Shown: positions 1 to 7,180, counted from the stretch's first letter. The stretch: DNA of 11,515 nt from an uncultured Succinivibrio sp. (GCA_900754255.1 CAAECI010000093.1:1-11515), one strand, 5' to 3'. Notes: generated from the sequence alone by a model not told the origin. Program-made: numbers and translations.

Positions 1-113
1 CGCAGCGTCTCGACTATTCCACCTGTAAGGATCTGCTTGCGATACTTCGGGCACCATATTACACGGTATGCCGTCTGGTACACACAATTGCGGTTGTATA
101 CGATTTCTACCAT
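1..113 (-). CDS. tnpA: IS200/IS605 family transposase TnpA, N-terminal part
   Basis: Translating the minus strand from the ATG at 113-111 gives about 37 residues before the edge, beginning MVEIVYNRNCVYQTAYR and continuing with the stretch VIWCPKYRKQIL. That YxxxYRVIWCPKYR pattern is characteristic of the first beta strand of the IS200/IS605 TnpA (HUH-family, single catalytic tyrosine) transposases, which move single-stranded DNA by a peel-and-paste route. The HUH motif and catalytic tyrosine would lie past the left edge, so activity cannot be judged. A second in-frame ATG lies 12 codons upstream (minus 149-147); I prefer 113 because the conserved core begins within a few residues of it. The ribosome site is weak (GAGA), as is common for transposases. 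Confidence 0.8.
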   Translation of the reverse strand, partial: MVEIVYNRNCVYQTAYRVIWCPKYRKQILTGGIVETL

Positions 114-194
114 GTCTCTAATTATATAACATGGTAATATAAAATGCATGTGCCGCAATTCCTCACCTGACTGAAGTCAGATGTTTCCTTGCGG
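1..194 (-). mobile_element. IS200/IS605-type element, left end and start of tnpA (partial)
   Basis: The segment holds the start of a Y1-type transposase reading leftward off the window. About 50 bases upstream of its start codon is an imperfect hairpin (164-183, stem CTGAC/GTCAG), nested inside an outer inverted repeat CCGCAA (153-158) / TTGCGG (189-194). Subterminal hairpins next to tnpA are the hallmark of IS200/IS605 ends, where TnpA binds and cleaves single strands. The exact outer boundary cannot be fixed because these elements have no terminal inverted repeats and make no target duplication. Whether the element is whole, and whether it carries tnpB, lies outside the window. Confidence 0.6.
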
Positions 195-333
195 TGTTTC
201 TATGAAAGACAGAAAACAAGTAGACATTACCCACCGTCACCATATAGTGACAAAATAGGCGAGCAAAATTATAAAGCTTTAGAACAAACCATAAGAGCAG
301 AAGTCGATCATTTTAAGCGAGCACTGATCTCAA

Positions 334-381
334 GCAACAGCGCGGAAAATGATGGCAATTGATCATATTTTCGGCTGTTGC
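334..381. repeat. 48-nt imperfect hairpin between tnpA and fabB
   Basis: GCAACAGC (334-341) pairs with GCTGTTGC (374-381). After a one-base bulge the pairing resumes with CGGAAA (343-348) against TTTTCG (368-373), then TGAT (350-353) against ATCA (362-365) with mismatches between. There is no T-run on either side, so it is not a classical terminator. It could be the end of fabB mRNA, a small REP-like unit or a remnant of the neighbouring IS end. Confidence 0.5.
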
Positions 382-388
382 ATGATCC

Positions 389-416
389 CAAAACGGAGTA
401 TTTACTTAAAGTCCGT
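389..416 (-). terminator. Weak candidate terminator overlapping the fabB stop
   Basis: On the minus strand ACGGA (416-412) and TCCGT (397-393) can pair across a 14-nt loop and are followed by a short U stretch. The fabB stop codon lies within the loop. The stem is only five pairs and the loop is large, so this is a weak call; the larger hairpin at 334-381 may instead protect or end the transcript. Confidence 0.25.
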
Positions 417-1632
417 ATTTTCTAAGTACTACGGAGGCATTGGTGCCGCCGAAACCGAAGCTGTTTGAAAGCACGGTGTTGAGCTCTGCCTTACGCGCCT
501 TATTAGCCACGATGTCAAAGCCGGAACAATGCTCGTCAAGCTCGTCAATATTGATGGAGGGGGCAATGAAGCCGTACTTCATCATGAGCAAGGAGAAAAT
601 AAGCTCATTGACGCCCGCAGCACCTAAGGCATGACCGGTCATGGACTTGGTAGAGGATAAGGGCGGACGTTTGTCTCCGAACACCTCGGCAATGGCCTCC
701 AGCTCTTTGATATCGCCAAGCTTGGTAGCCGTGCCGTGAGTGTTGATATAGTCGATTTCGTAGGGCAGATCCCTTAAAGCCTGACGCATGCAGCGCACGG
801 CTCCCTCACCCGAGGGCGCTACCATATCGGCACCATCGGAGGTGGCTCCGAAGCCTGCTATTTCAGCCCAGATCTCAGCACCGCGGGCCTTGGCATGCTC
901 CTCCGATTCCAAAACCAGCATTCCGCCGCCTGCCCCCATCACGAAGCCGTCACGATTGGCATCATAGGGGCGTGAGGCATGAGCGGGATCCTCATTAAAT
1001 CCCTTGGACAGGGCTCCCATACCGTCGAACAAGCAGGCCAAGGACCAGTCTGCCATCTCACCGCCGCCTGCAAACATTACATCATGCCTACCGAGCGCGA
1101 TCTCATCACAGGCTTTCTCAATGCAATGTACGGAGGTGGAACAGGCTGAGGTTACGCTGAATGAGGCACCTTTGATCTTAAAGGCGGTGGACAGACAGGC
1201 CGATACCGTGGAGCACATGGCCTTGGGAACAGCATAAGGACCTACGCGCTTGATCCCCTTTTCGCGCAAATTGTCGGCTGCCTCGACAATGGCCTTGGTA
1301 TCACCGCCCCCCGAGCCTGCAATAAGTCCGGTTCTCTCGTTGGATACATCGTTGGGTTCAAGCCCGGCGCACTCTATGGCCTCCTCCATGGCGACATGAC
1401 TGTATGCGGCAGCCTCGCCCATAAAACGCAGCATTTTTCTGTCAACATGCTCGGAGAAATCTATTTGCGGAACCAAGCCCGCAACATTCGACCGCATACC
1501 GCGCTCGGCATATTCCGGATTGAATTTTATGCCCGAAATTCCGCCCTCGAGTGAGGCTTTTACGGCGTCACGCCCTACACCTATGCTTGATACTATGCCT
1601 ATACCGGTGATCACGACTTTTTTAAGTTGCAT
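406..1632 (-). CDS. fabB: Beta-ketoacyl-ACP synthase I
   Basis: Cytoplasmic condensing enzyme of type II fatty acid synthesis: it joins malonyl-ACP to a growing acyl-ACP and, as FabB, is needed for elongating the unsaturated intermediate. The 408-residue length is normal for the thiolase-fold family. The nucleophile is Cys164 in TSACSTS. The decarboxylation and oxyanion residues are His299 (NTHGTAT), Lys329 (SSTKSMTGH) and His334, and the glycine-rich SFGFGGTNAS lies near the C-terminus. FabB rather than FabF is called because GMRS near residue 46, DRKMLRFM, GLIAGSGGG and GATSDGADMVAPSGEGAVRC match my memory of E. coli FabB almost word for word. The start is supported by AAGGA six bases upstream (1638-1642 on the plus strand). 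It stands alone, divergent from the IclR regulator. A TTGAAAC direct repeat (1667-1673 and 1676-1682) sits in its upstream region and could be an operator. Confidence 0.95.
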   Translation of the reverse strand: MQLKKVVITGIGIVSSIGVGRDAVKASLEGGISGIKFNPEYAERGMRSNVAGLVPQIDFSEHVDRKMLRFMGEAAAYSHVAMEEAIECAGLEPNDVSNERTGLIAGSGGGDTKAIVEAADNLREKGIKRVGPYAVPKAMCSTVSACLSTAFKIKGASFSVTSACSTSVHCIEKACDEIALGRHDVMFAGGGEMADWSLACLFDGMGALSKGFNEDPAHASRPYDANRDGFVMGAGGGMLVLESEEHAKARGAEIWAEIAGFGATSDGADMVAPSGEGAVRCMRQALRDLPYEIDYINTHGTATKLGDIKELEAIAEVFGDKRPPLSSTKSMTGHALGAAGVNELIFSLLMMKYGFIAPSINIDELDEHCSGFDIVANKARKAELNTVLSNSFGFGGTNASVVLRKYGL

Positions 1633-2095
1633 AACGATCCTTACGATGTTGTGTGCAATAGCAGATTTGAAACCCTTGAAACTAAATAATTTTTATTGCT
1701 CGGATTAAATGCTCGTCCAAGGCTTTAGCCCGATTGTAAACAAGCTTTTCTGCATCCGCACCAAAACGGACCCATTATTGTCGCCAAATACGATCATTGC
1801 TTACTTTTGCGACGATCATAAAAGCTTTTCAATCGAAGCACAGATAGTTTACAACATAACGTACGTAACTTTGAGATCAGCCGTCTCAATACTTATCAAA
1901 CGAAATCTCCTCCTCAATAAAATCCCCCAAAAGAATTGCCGGCAATCGTTTCTTTGTACGCTGTTTTTTCATTACGTAAAGCAAATGCTATACTGATTTC
2001 GTTTTTTAGCTTCAATTAACGTACATACCTGACTTTTCCCGCGTCACAGGGCTTAGCCGTAAAAGCTGCGGAGTATGTCGAATACGGAAGACATC
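1633..2095. other. Intergenic region between divergent fabB and iclR
   Basis: No convincing gene here. A 95-codon open frame (1709-1996, plus) has no family motif, no good ribosome site and AT-rich composition unlike the neighbours. The region should carry the fabB promoter (minus) and the regulator promoter (plus). Visible marks are the TTGAAAC direct repeat at 1667-1682, an ACGTACGT palindrome at 1859-1866 and the extended -10 at 1986-1994. Confidence 0.6.
1966..1994 (+). promoter_or_regulatory. Candidate promoter of the IclR-family gene
   Basis: An extended -10, TGCTATACT (1986-1994), lies 17 bases after a poor -35, TTTTCA (1966-1971). The predicted start would be near 2001, leaving a leader of about 95 bases. 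Called from consensus only. Confidence 0.4.
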
Positions 2096-2866
2096 ATGAC
2101 AGATAAGGCAAATGATAAAACGCGCGTCCCCGCCTTGGTACGGGCTATGACCATACTTGAGATCATCGAAAGAAAACACTGCTGTTCCATAAGCGAGATC
2201 CTCAAGGAATCAGGCTTTCCGCGTAGCAGTGTATACGTGCTGATGGATGAAATGACTCGTCTTGGGCTCGTACACCAAAATTCAGACGGCAACTATCAGC
2301 TGTGGATGCGCGTTATACAACTGGGACGCTCCGCCTCCGACGGACTTGATCTGCGCGACATAGTGGAAAAACATTTGAGTGCTCTTTTGGAGTCGATCGA
2401 ATGCATTGCCGTACACTACGGGATCATGGACGGCGATCATGCCTTCTACGCTCTCAAAAAGGAAAGCCCGCGCGCCGGTTTCCACATCCTTTCCCGTGAG
2501 GGCATGGAGATCTCATTGGTACATGCGGGATTGGGAAAATGTTTGCTCGCTTTCCAGGATTCCAATAGGCAGGATCGAATCATCAATACTTTGGATTACA
2601 CCCCCAAGACTCCGACCTCCATTCCTTCGCCGGCGCTTTTAAAAATAGAATTGGCCAAGATCCGAGTACAGGGCTGGGCCTTTGACGATTCTGAGGGTGA
2701 ATCGGAGATCCGTTGTGTCGCCTGTCCGGTATTCGATCAGGCAGGTATTTTGCGAGGAGCCATCTCCATTGTCGGAGCGCGCAGTAAATTCACGGATGAA
2801 TTCATTAAAAGAGTAGTCCAATGCGCAAAGGATTGCGCAAAAGATATAGGCAATGAATTGATTTAA
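2096..2866 (+). CDS. IclR-family transcriptional regulator
   Basis: A DNA-binding regulator of the IclR family, 256 residues from the chosen start, which is the usual length. Residues about 10-75 form the winged helix-turn-helix (recognition region SEILKESGFPRSSVYVLMDEM). Residues about 85-250 form the GAF-like effector domain, with the conserved EIRCVACPVFDQAGILRGAIS segment near its end. These proteins commonly control catabolism of small carboxylic acids and aromatic compounds. I chose ATG 2096, which has GGAAG five bases upstream; ATG 2075 is in frame but its GGAG is only one base away. It is directly upstream of, and co-oriented with, the TRAP-dgoD operon, so I infer it controls that operon, with the transported acid or its dehydration product as effector. 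E. coli instead uses a GntR-type regulator (DgoR) for galactonate genes. The target and sign of regulation are not shown by sequence. Confidence 0.88.
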   Translation: MTDKANDKTRVPALVRAMTILEIIERKHCCSISEILKESGFPRSSVYVLMDEMTRLGLVHQNSDGNYQLWMRVIQLGRSASDGLDLRDIVEKHLSALLESIECIAVHYGIMDGDHAFYALKKESPRAGFHILSREGMEISLVHAGLGKCLLAFQDSNRQDRIINTLDYTPKTPTSIPSPALLKIELAKIRVQGWAFDDSEGESEIRCVACPVFDQAGILRGAISIVGARSKFTDEFIKRVVQCAKDCAKDIGNELI

Positions 2867-2887
2867 TTAAACTTAATTCAGATTTCT

Positions 2888-2920
2888 AAAAAACGGATGT
2901 CCCCGCGGCATCCTTTTTTT
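2888..2920 (+). terminator. Rho-independent terminator after the IclR gene
   Basis: GGATGTC (2895-2901) pairs with GGCATCC (2907-2913), including one G-U pair, around a five-base loop. Seven Ts (2914-2920) follow and an A-run precedes it. This separates the regulator transcript from the transporter operon. Confidence 0.9.
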
Positions 2921-2955
2921 ATGCCCTTTTTTCGATATTTTGACCGAGCTCAAAA

Positions 2956-2984
2956 TTTTTGTTCTGTATTTTATCTAATATAAT
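2956..2984 (+). promoter_or_regulatory. Candidate promoter of the TRAP-dgoD operon
   Basis: A perfect TATAAT sits at 2979-2984. The hexamer at 17-bp spacing is the weak TTTTTG (2956-2961); TTGTTC (2959-2964) is closer to consensus but only 14 bp away. A strong -10 with a poor -35 is what an activated or tightly controlled promoter often looks like. Confidence 0.45.
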
Positions 2985-3002
2985 ACATGCTACATCTAAT
3001 AT
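2965..3002 (+). promoter_or_regulatory. Candidate operator repeats over the dctP promoter
   Basis: ATCTAATAT occurs at 2973-2981 and again at 2994-3002, exactly 21 bp apart (two helical turns), overlapping and just downstream of the -10. An inverted repeat TGTATT (2965-2970) / AATACA (2982-2987) brackets the first copy. This is a plausible binding region for the IclR protein encoded upstream, and its position over the -10 favours repression. The region is AT-rich, so chance repeats are possible. Confidence 0.4.
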
Positions 3003-3050
3003 TATAGACAGTAACCGAATCATCAAATGCAACAAAATTAAGGAAATGAT

Positions 3051-4040
3051 ATGAAAGCTCGTAAAGCACTAGCTGTAACCGCACTCGCCGCCATTGTTGG
3101 TTTATTTGCCACTGCAGCCGATGCAGCCGTGGTATTGAAGGCCGGCCACGATTCCCCTGAAACCGTTCCCGTAGCCAAGGGTCTTGCCAAATGGGCTGAA
3201 CTTGTTGAGCAACGAACCAACGGTGAGGTTAAGATCCAGGTTTATAACAACGGAACTGCAGGCTCCGCCTCCGACTATGCTGTAAACTGCCAGCTCGGCA
3301 CTCTCGACATCGGTGCCGTTAACCAGTCCGTAATGACCTCCTTTATCCCCGATATCGGCGCCGTTGATATTCCCTATCTCATCACCTCCTACGAGGAAGC
3401 CGACAAGCTCTTTGCCAACAACGGTCCTTTGACCCAGTACTACAGCGACGAGATCGCCAACGCCGGCATCAACCTCATCAATATGGACGTATGGGAAGTG
3501 GGCTTCCGTGAATTCTCAAACTCCACCCGTGCCATTCATACCCCTGAAGACATCAAGGGCATCAAGCTGCGCGTAATGGACTCCAAGATCCATCAGGGCT
3601 TCTGGCGCGCCTTAGGTGCCGATCCCGTTCCCATGTCCTGGGGTGAGGCCTATACCGCCTTACAGCAGAAGGCCATAGACGGCGTTGAAAATGCCATCTC
3701 CGTACTTGACGGCAATAACATCAACGAGGTCAACAAATATTTGGCCATGACCGATCACAACTACTCGGCCATTTTCATCATCATGTCCGATAAGTCCTTT
3801 AAGAAGCTCTCTCCCGAGCAGCAGAAGATCGTTCAGGATGCAGCTCGCGAAGCCGGTAAATACCAGCGTGAGGAGCAGCGTCGTCAGGCTGCGGCAGCTG
3901 TTGACAACTTAGCCAAGAAGGGCATGGAAGTCACCACCGTCGACAAGGAAGCCATGAAGAAGGCCGTCGCTGGATTCTTGGAGGAGCAGGAGAAGGAATA
4001 TCCTGAAATCATCAAGATCATCAAAGACGCTCAGAAATAA
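3051..4040 (+). CDS. dctP: TRAP transporter solute-binding protein, DctP family
   Basis: Periplasmic binding protein of a tripartite ATP-independent periplasmic transporter; it captures an organic acid and delivers it to the DctQM membrane subunits. 329 residues, usual for the family. Residues 1-25 are a signal peptide (basic start MKARK, hydrophobic core, cleavage expected after ADA). The mature protein opens AVVLKAGHDSPETVP. LRVMDSKIHQGFWRALGADP (residues 173-192) carries the conserved arginine (Arg174) that normally clamps the substrate carboxylate, and ALQQKAIDGVENA follows at about 203-215. AAGGAAA upstream supports the start. The ligand cannot be read from sequence; the dgoD gene in the same operon points to D-galactonate or a related sugar acid. 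The gene symbol is the family name, not a claim of C4-dicarboxylate transport. Confidence 0.93.
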   Translation: MKARKALAVTALAAIVGLFATAADAAVVLKAGHDSPETVPVAKGLAKWAELVEQRTNGEVKIQVYNNGTAGSASDYAVNCQLGTLDIGAVNQSVMTSFIPDIGAVDIPYLITSYEEADKLFANNGPLTQYYSDEIANAGINLINMDVWEVGFREFSNSTRAIHTPEDIKGIKLRVMDSKIHQGFWRALGADPVPMSWGEAYTALQQKAIDGVENAISVLDGNNINEVNKYLAMTDHNYSAIFIIMSDKSFKKLSPEQQKIVQDAAREAGKYQREEQRRQAAAAVDNLAKKGMEVTTVDKEAMKKAVAGFLEEQEKEYPEIIKIIKDAQK

Positions 4041-4064
4041 TTTTTAATAGTCCTTAGTTGTTAT

Positions 4065-4092
4065 CCCCCGAAATTCTTTTCGGGGGTTCTTT
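4065..4092 (+). terminator. Intercistronic hairpin between dctP and dctQ
   Basis: A perfect nine-pair stem, CCCCCGAAA (4065-4073) with TTTCGGGGG (4078-4086), has a TTCT loop and a broken T-stretch, TTCTTT. It sits 24 bases after the dctP stop and before dctQ. It is likely a partial terminator or 3' stabiliser that makes the binding protein more abundant than the membrane subunits, as in many binding-protein operons. Confidence 0.75.
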
Positions 4093-4114
4093 GATATAAG
4101 GAAACGAAACAAAG

Positions 4115-4669
4115 ATGTTCTCACTTATCAATAAGACCTTTGCATTATTTCAAAAATTAATGCTTGGACTTATCACAACGGCTCTCATCGTCATGATGGT
4201 GGTGATCGTAGTCCAAGTTTTCACCCGCTACGTGATCTTTTACTCACTGCCCTGGTCCGAGGAATTATCCCGTTATCTTTTCGTTTTCATCGTGGTATGC
4301 GGCATCAATGTCGCCGTCAGCCGCGAAAAGCTCATTAAAATCGATGCCGTTCAAAACAGCTTAAAGTCCCTGCGCGGTCGCATTGCCTTTGACATCATGC
4401 ACGCCGTCGTAGGTCTCATTGCCTGTATTCTCATCGCTGTGTACTGCACCGATCTCTTCCCCGTAGGCAGAGTACAGAAATCCCCCGCCATGCGCATCCC
4501 CATGATCATCATGTACGTAACCGTGTTCTCAGGCTACGTGATCTCCTCGATAGCATTGGCTCTCAAGCTTATTGAAAAGATCAAGGCCTTCTTCGATCCC
4601 AAAAATTACGGGGTCAGGATCAGTACTCAGGATGATATAGATTCCCTTATGAATGGAGGTGACAAATAA
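4115..4669 (+). CDS. dctQ: TRAP transporter small permease subunit, DctQ family
   Basis: Inner-membrane subunit that pairs with DctM to form the Na+-driven TRAP permease. 184 residues with four likely membrane helices at about 15-37, 52-70, 93-112 and 127-151. The family signature PWSEELSRYLFVF sits at 46-58 and SPAMRIPM at 123-130, just before helix four. The short polar tail (about 155-184) is cytoplasmic. The best Shine-Dalgarno, AAGGAA, lies about twelve bases from the ATG, longer than ideal. Its stop overlaps the dctM start, indicating translational coupling. Small subunits diverge fast, so identification rests on topology, signature and position between dctP and dctM. Confidence 0.92.
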   Translation: MFSLINKTFALFQKLMLGLITTALIVMMVVIVVQVFTRYVIFYSLPWSEELSRYLFVFIVVCGINVAVSREKLIKIDAVQNSLKSLRGRIAFDIMHAVVGLIACILIAVYCTDLFPVGRVQKSPAMRIPMIIMYVTVFSGYVISSIALALKLIEKIKAFFDPKNYGVRISTQDDIDSLMNGGDK

Positions 4670-5955
4670 TGGATCTTCCCGTAATTGCCCTCTTCGGCAC
4701 CCTGATAGTAGCACTCGTTTTAAGCGTACCCCTCATTTGGTCACTGGCCTTGGCCTGCGTGGCCTCCGTGGCTTTAAACCCTGATCTCTCCTTCGTGATC
4801 ATAGGTCAGCGCATGTTTGCAGGTGCCGACTCCTTCTCACTGCTCGCCGTCCCCGCCTTCATGCTTGCAGGTGACGTGATGTCAAACGGCGGTCTTTCAA
4901 AGCGCCTCATTGACTTTGCCGACTCCCTGGTAGGCTGGATCGCAGGCGGCGTCTCCATCGTAGCCGTTTCCGCATGCGCCTTCTTCGCCGCCATCTCCGG
5001 ATCGTCCATGGCCACCACCGCCTCAATCGGCGGCGTCATGTACCCCGAAATGGTCAAGCGCGGCTATCCTAAGGATTATTCTGCAGCCGTGCAGGCCATA
5101 GGCGGTACGCTCGGCGTGGTGATACCCCCTTCCGTAGTATTCGTTATTTACGGAACCGTAACCGGCGTCTCCATTTCACAGCTGCTCATGGCCGGTATCA
5201 TTCCCGGAATATTCTGCTGGCTGGCTCTTGCCACCTACTGCTATTTCGTGGCTAAAAAGAGAAACTTCCCCCGCGGCAGCAGCTTCTCCAAGCTCAATGT
5301 TTGGACCGCCTTCAAGCGTGCCTTCTGGGCACTCATGATGCCGGTCATCATTTTGGGCGGAATTTACGCTTCCATATTTACTCCCACCGAGGCGGCAGTG
5401 GTATCCGTGTTCTACGGCGTATTCGTTTGCTGCTTCATCTATCGTGAGGTAAACACCGTAAGCCTTTGGAAAATTTGTCAGAATACCGCCATTACCACCG
5501 CCAACCTCATGGGTCTCGTGGCCTCGGCATCCGTGTTTGCCTACCTTGCAACCATGTACAACATTCCGACCCGCGTAACCGAGTTCTTCATGGGCTTCTG
5601 CAATACCTGGGTGATCTTCATGATCATCATCAATATACTTATGATCTTTGCAGGTATGTTCCTTGATAACGGCTCCATCATCCTGATCTTAGGCCCCATT
5701 TTGGCGCCTTTGGCCGTAAGCTACGGCATCGATCCCGTACAGTTCGGTCTCGTGGTGGTGTTTATTCTGTCCATGGGACAGTGCACGCCTCCGTTCGGAA
5801 CCTGTATGTTCGTTGCCTGCGGCATTGCCAATCGTCCCGTAATGGGCGTAGCCAAGACTCTGTTAGGCTTCATCGCCGTGGAAGTTGTCTGCGGTCTGCT
5901 CTTCAGCTTCGTGCCTTGGTTCTCGCTGGCCATCCCGCACCTGCTGATGCGCTGA
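4669..5955 (+). CDS. dctM: TRAP transporter large permease subunit, DctM family
   Basis: The substrate-translocating membrane protein of the TRAP system, in the ion transporter superfamily. 428 residues with about 11-12 hydrophobic segments throughout, normal for DctM. Recognisable family stretches are AGDVMSNGGLSKRLIDFA (about 66-83), the re-entrant loop AAISGSSMATTASIGGVMYP, then AIGGTLGVVIPPS, and near the C-terminus MGQCTPPFGTCMFVACGI. The two serine/threonine/glycine-rich loops correspond to the hairpins thought to bind Na+ and substrate. The ATG shares its first base with the last base of the dctQ stop (TAATG). GGAGGT (4655-4660) lies eight bases upstream inside dctQ, a strong site for coupled translation. 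Substrate is inferred only from the neighbouring dgoD. Confidence 0.95.
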   Translation: MDLPVIALFGTLIVALVLSVPLIWSLALACVASVALNPDLSFVIIGQRMFAGADSFSLLAVPAFMLAGDVMSNGGLSKRLIDFADSLVGWIAGGVSIVAVSACAFFAAISGSSMATTASIGGVMYPEMVKRGYPKDYSAAVQAIGGTLGVVIPPSVVFVIYGTVTGVSISQLLMAGIIPGIFCWLALATYCYFVAKKRNFPRGSSFSKLNVWTAFKRAFWALMMPVIILGGIYASIFTPTEAAVVSVFYGVFVCCFIYREVNTVSLWKICQNTAITTANLMGLVASASVFAYLATMYNIPTRVTEFFMGFCNTWVIFMIIINILMIFAGMFLDNGSIILILGPILAPLAVSYGIDPVQFGLVVVFILSMGQCTPPFGTCMFVACGIANRPVMGVAKTLLGFIAVEVVCGLLFSFVPWFSLAIPHLLMR

Positions 5956-5998
5956 GCATAACTATATCGGATAATAAACTGTTAAAACTTAATTTCGT

Positions 5999-6017
5999 AA
6001 GGGGCAGACCGCCCCTT
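5999..6017 (+). repeat. Hairpin between dctM and dgoD
   Basis: AAGGGGC (5999-6005) and GCCCCTT (6011-6017) form a perfect seven-pair stem around AGACC. Only a CT follows before the dgoD ribosome site (GGAG, 6020-6023), so it lacks the U-run of a terminator. It may set mRNA stability, be a weak attenuator, or affect access to the dgoD ribosome site two bases downstream. Confidence 0.6.
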
Positions 6018-6028
6018 CTGGAGAATAT

Positions 6029-7180
6029 ATGAAGATAACCGCCATTAAAACCTACCGCGTACTGCCTCGCTGGATGTTCGTTAAGATCGAAACCGACGAG
6101 GGGATCGAGGGCTGGGGTGAACCAGTAGTTGAAGGACACGCCAAGACCGTCGAGGCCGCTGTCAAGGAAATCGGCGACTACATACTCGGTGTCGATCCAT
6201 CCAATATCAACGATATTTGGCAGATGCTGTATCGTACCCGCTTTTACAGAGGCGGTCCGGTGATGATGTCCGCCATCGCCGGCGTCGATCAGGCTCTATG
6301 GGATATCAAGGGTAAGAAGCTTGGTGTCAACGTAACCGAGCTTTTAGGCGGCAAGGTTCGCGATAAGATCAAGGCCTACAGCTGGGTAGGCGGCGATCGT
6401 CCCGCCGACGTCATCGCCGGCATCGAAAAGTTGCGCAAGATCGGCTTTGATACCTTCAAATTAAACGGCTGTGAGGATTTGGGCTATATAGACACCCATA
6501 AGAAGGTTCAGCACTCCATTTCCATTGCCAAGGACATTCGTGATCACTTCGGCGATGAGATCGAGTTCGGTCTTGATTTCCACGGCCGCGTAACCGCTCC
6601 TATGGCCAAGATCATGATGAAGGAGCTCGAGCCCTATCATCCTTTCTTTATCGAAGAGCCCGTGTTGGCCGAAAACTGCGAATACTATCGCGATCTTGCC
6701 GACAATTCTAGTCTCATCATCGCCGCCGGCGAGCGTATGTACAGCCGCTATGACTTCAAGCGCGTGCTTGAAAACCGCGGTGTCTCCATATTGCAGCCGG
6801 ATCTCTCACACGCAGGCGGCATCACCGAGGTCATGAAGATTGCCGCCATGGCCGAAGCCTATGACGTAGCCTTAGCACCTCACTGCCCGCTTGGTCCTGT
6901 GGCTCTGGCCTCCTGCCTGGCCGTAGATATGGTCTCCTACAATGCCGCATTGCAGGAGCAGAGCATGGGCATCCACTACAATCAGGGCGCCGAGCTACTC
7001 ACCTACGTCAAGAATCCCGAGGACTTTGACATGACCGACGGCTATCTGCATGCTCTGACTAAGCCGGGCCTTGGTGTCGAGGTGAATGAGGAGGCTATCA
7101 TCAAGGCCTCAAAGGAGCAGGATGTAAGCTGGCATAACCCAGTTTGGCGTCATCCGGACGGTTCCGTATCCGAGTGGTAA
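6029..7180 (+). CDS. dgoD: D-galactonate dehydratase
   Basis: Enolase-superfamily enzyme that dehydrates D-galactonate to 2-dehydro-3-deoxy-D-galactonate in the cytoplasm. 383 residues, within one of E. coli DgoD (382, from memory), and near-identical to it over long stretches, for example YSWVGGDRPADVI and QPDLSHAGGIT. Residues 1-110 are the capping domain (TYRVLPRWMFVKIETDEG). The barrel carries metal ligands Asp183, Glu209 and Glu235, His185 in GLDFHGR, the general base His285 in APHCPLGP, and Glu310 in LQEQSMG, all at the E. coli DgoD positions as I recall them. GGAG five bases upstream supports the start. It is last in the TRAP operon, which suggests the transporter brings in its substrate. 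The KDGal kinase and aldolase (dgoK, dgoA) that follow dgoD in E. coli are absent here. L-fuconate, mannonate or rhamnonate dehydratase is less likely given the match. Confidence 0.95.
   Translation: MKITAIKTYRVLPRWMFVKIETDEGIEGWGEPVVEGHAKTVEAAVKEIGDYILGVDPSNINDIWQMLYRTRFYRGGPVMMSAIAGVDQALWDIKGKKLGVNVTELLGGKVRDKIKAYSWVGGDRPADVIAGIEKLRKIGFDTFKLNGCEDLGYIDTHKKVQHSISIAKDIRDHFGDEIEFGLDFHGRVTAPMAKIMMKELEPYHPFFIEEPVLAENCEYYRDLADNSSLIIAAGERMYSRYDFKRVLENRGVSILQPDLSHAGGITEVMKIAAMAEAYDVALAPHCPLGPVALASCLAVDMVSYNAALQEQSMGIHYNQGAELLTYVKNPEDFDMTDGYLHALTKPGLGVEVNEEAIIKASKEQDVSWHNPVWRHPDGSVSEW

Noticed and set aside
153..330. Possible tnpB 3' remnant on the minus strand upstream of tnpA
   Set aside because: A short frame ending RNTARKHLTSVR looked suggestive of a TnpB tail, but it is closed by a stop after about 25 more codons upstream and shows no RuvC or zinc-finger motif.
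1709..1996. 95-codon open frame in the fabB-iclR gap
   Set aside because: No ribosome site, no recognisable motif, AT-rich non-coding composition, and it covers the region where divergent promoters must lie.
2075..2095. Upstream ATG for the IclR gene
   Set aside because: Its GGAG is only one base from the ATG; the ATG at 2096 has a better spaced GGAAG. The difference is seven residues and does not affect the call.
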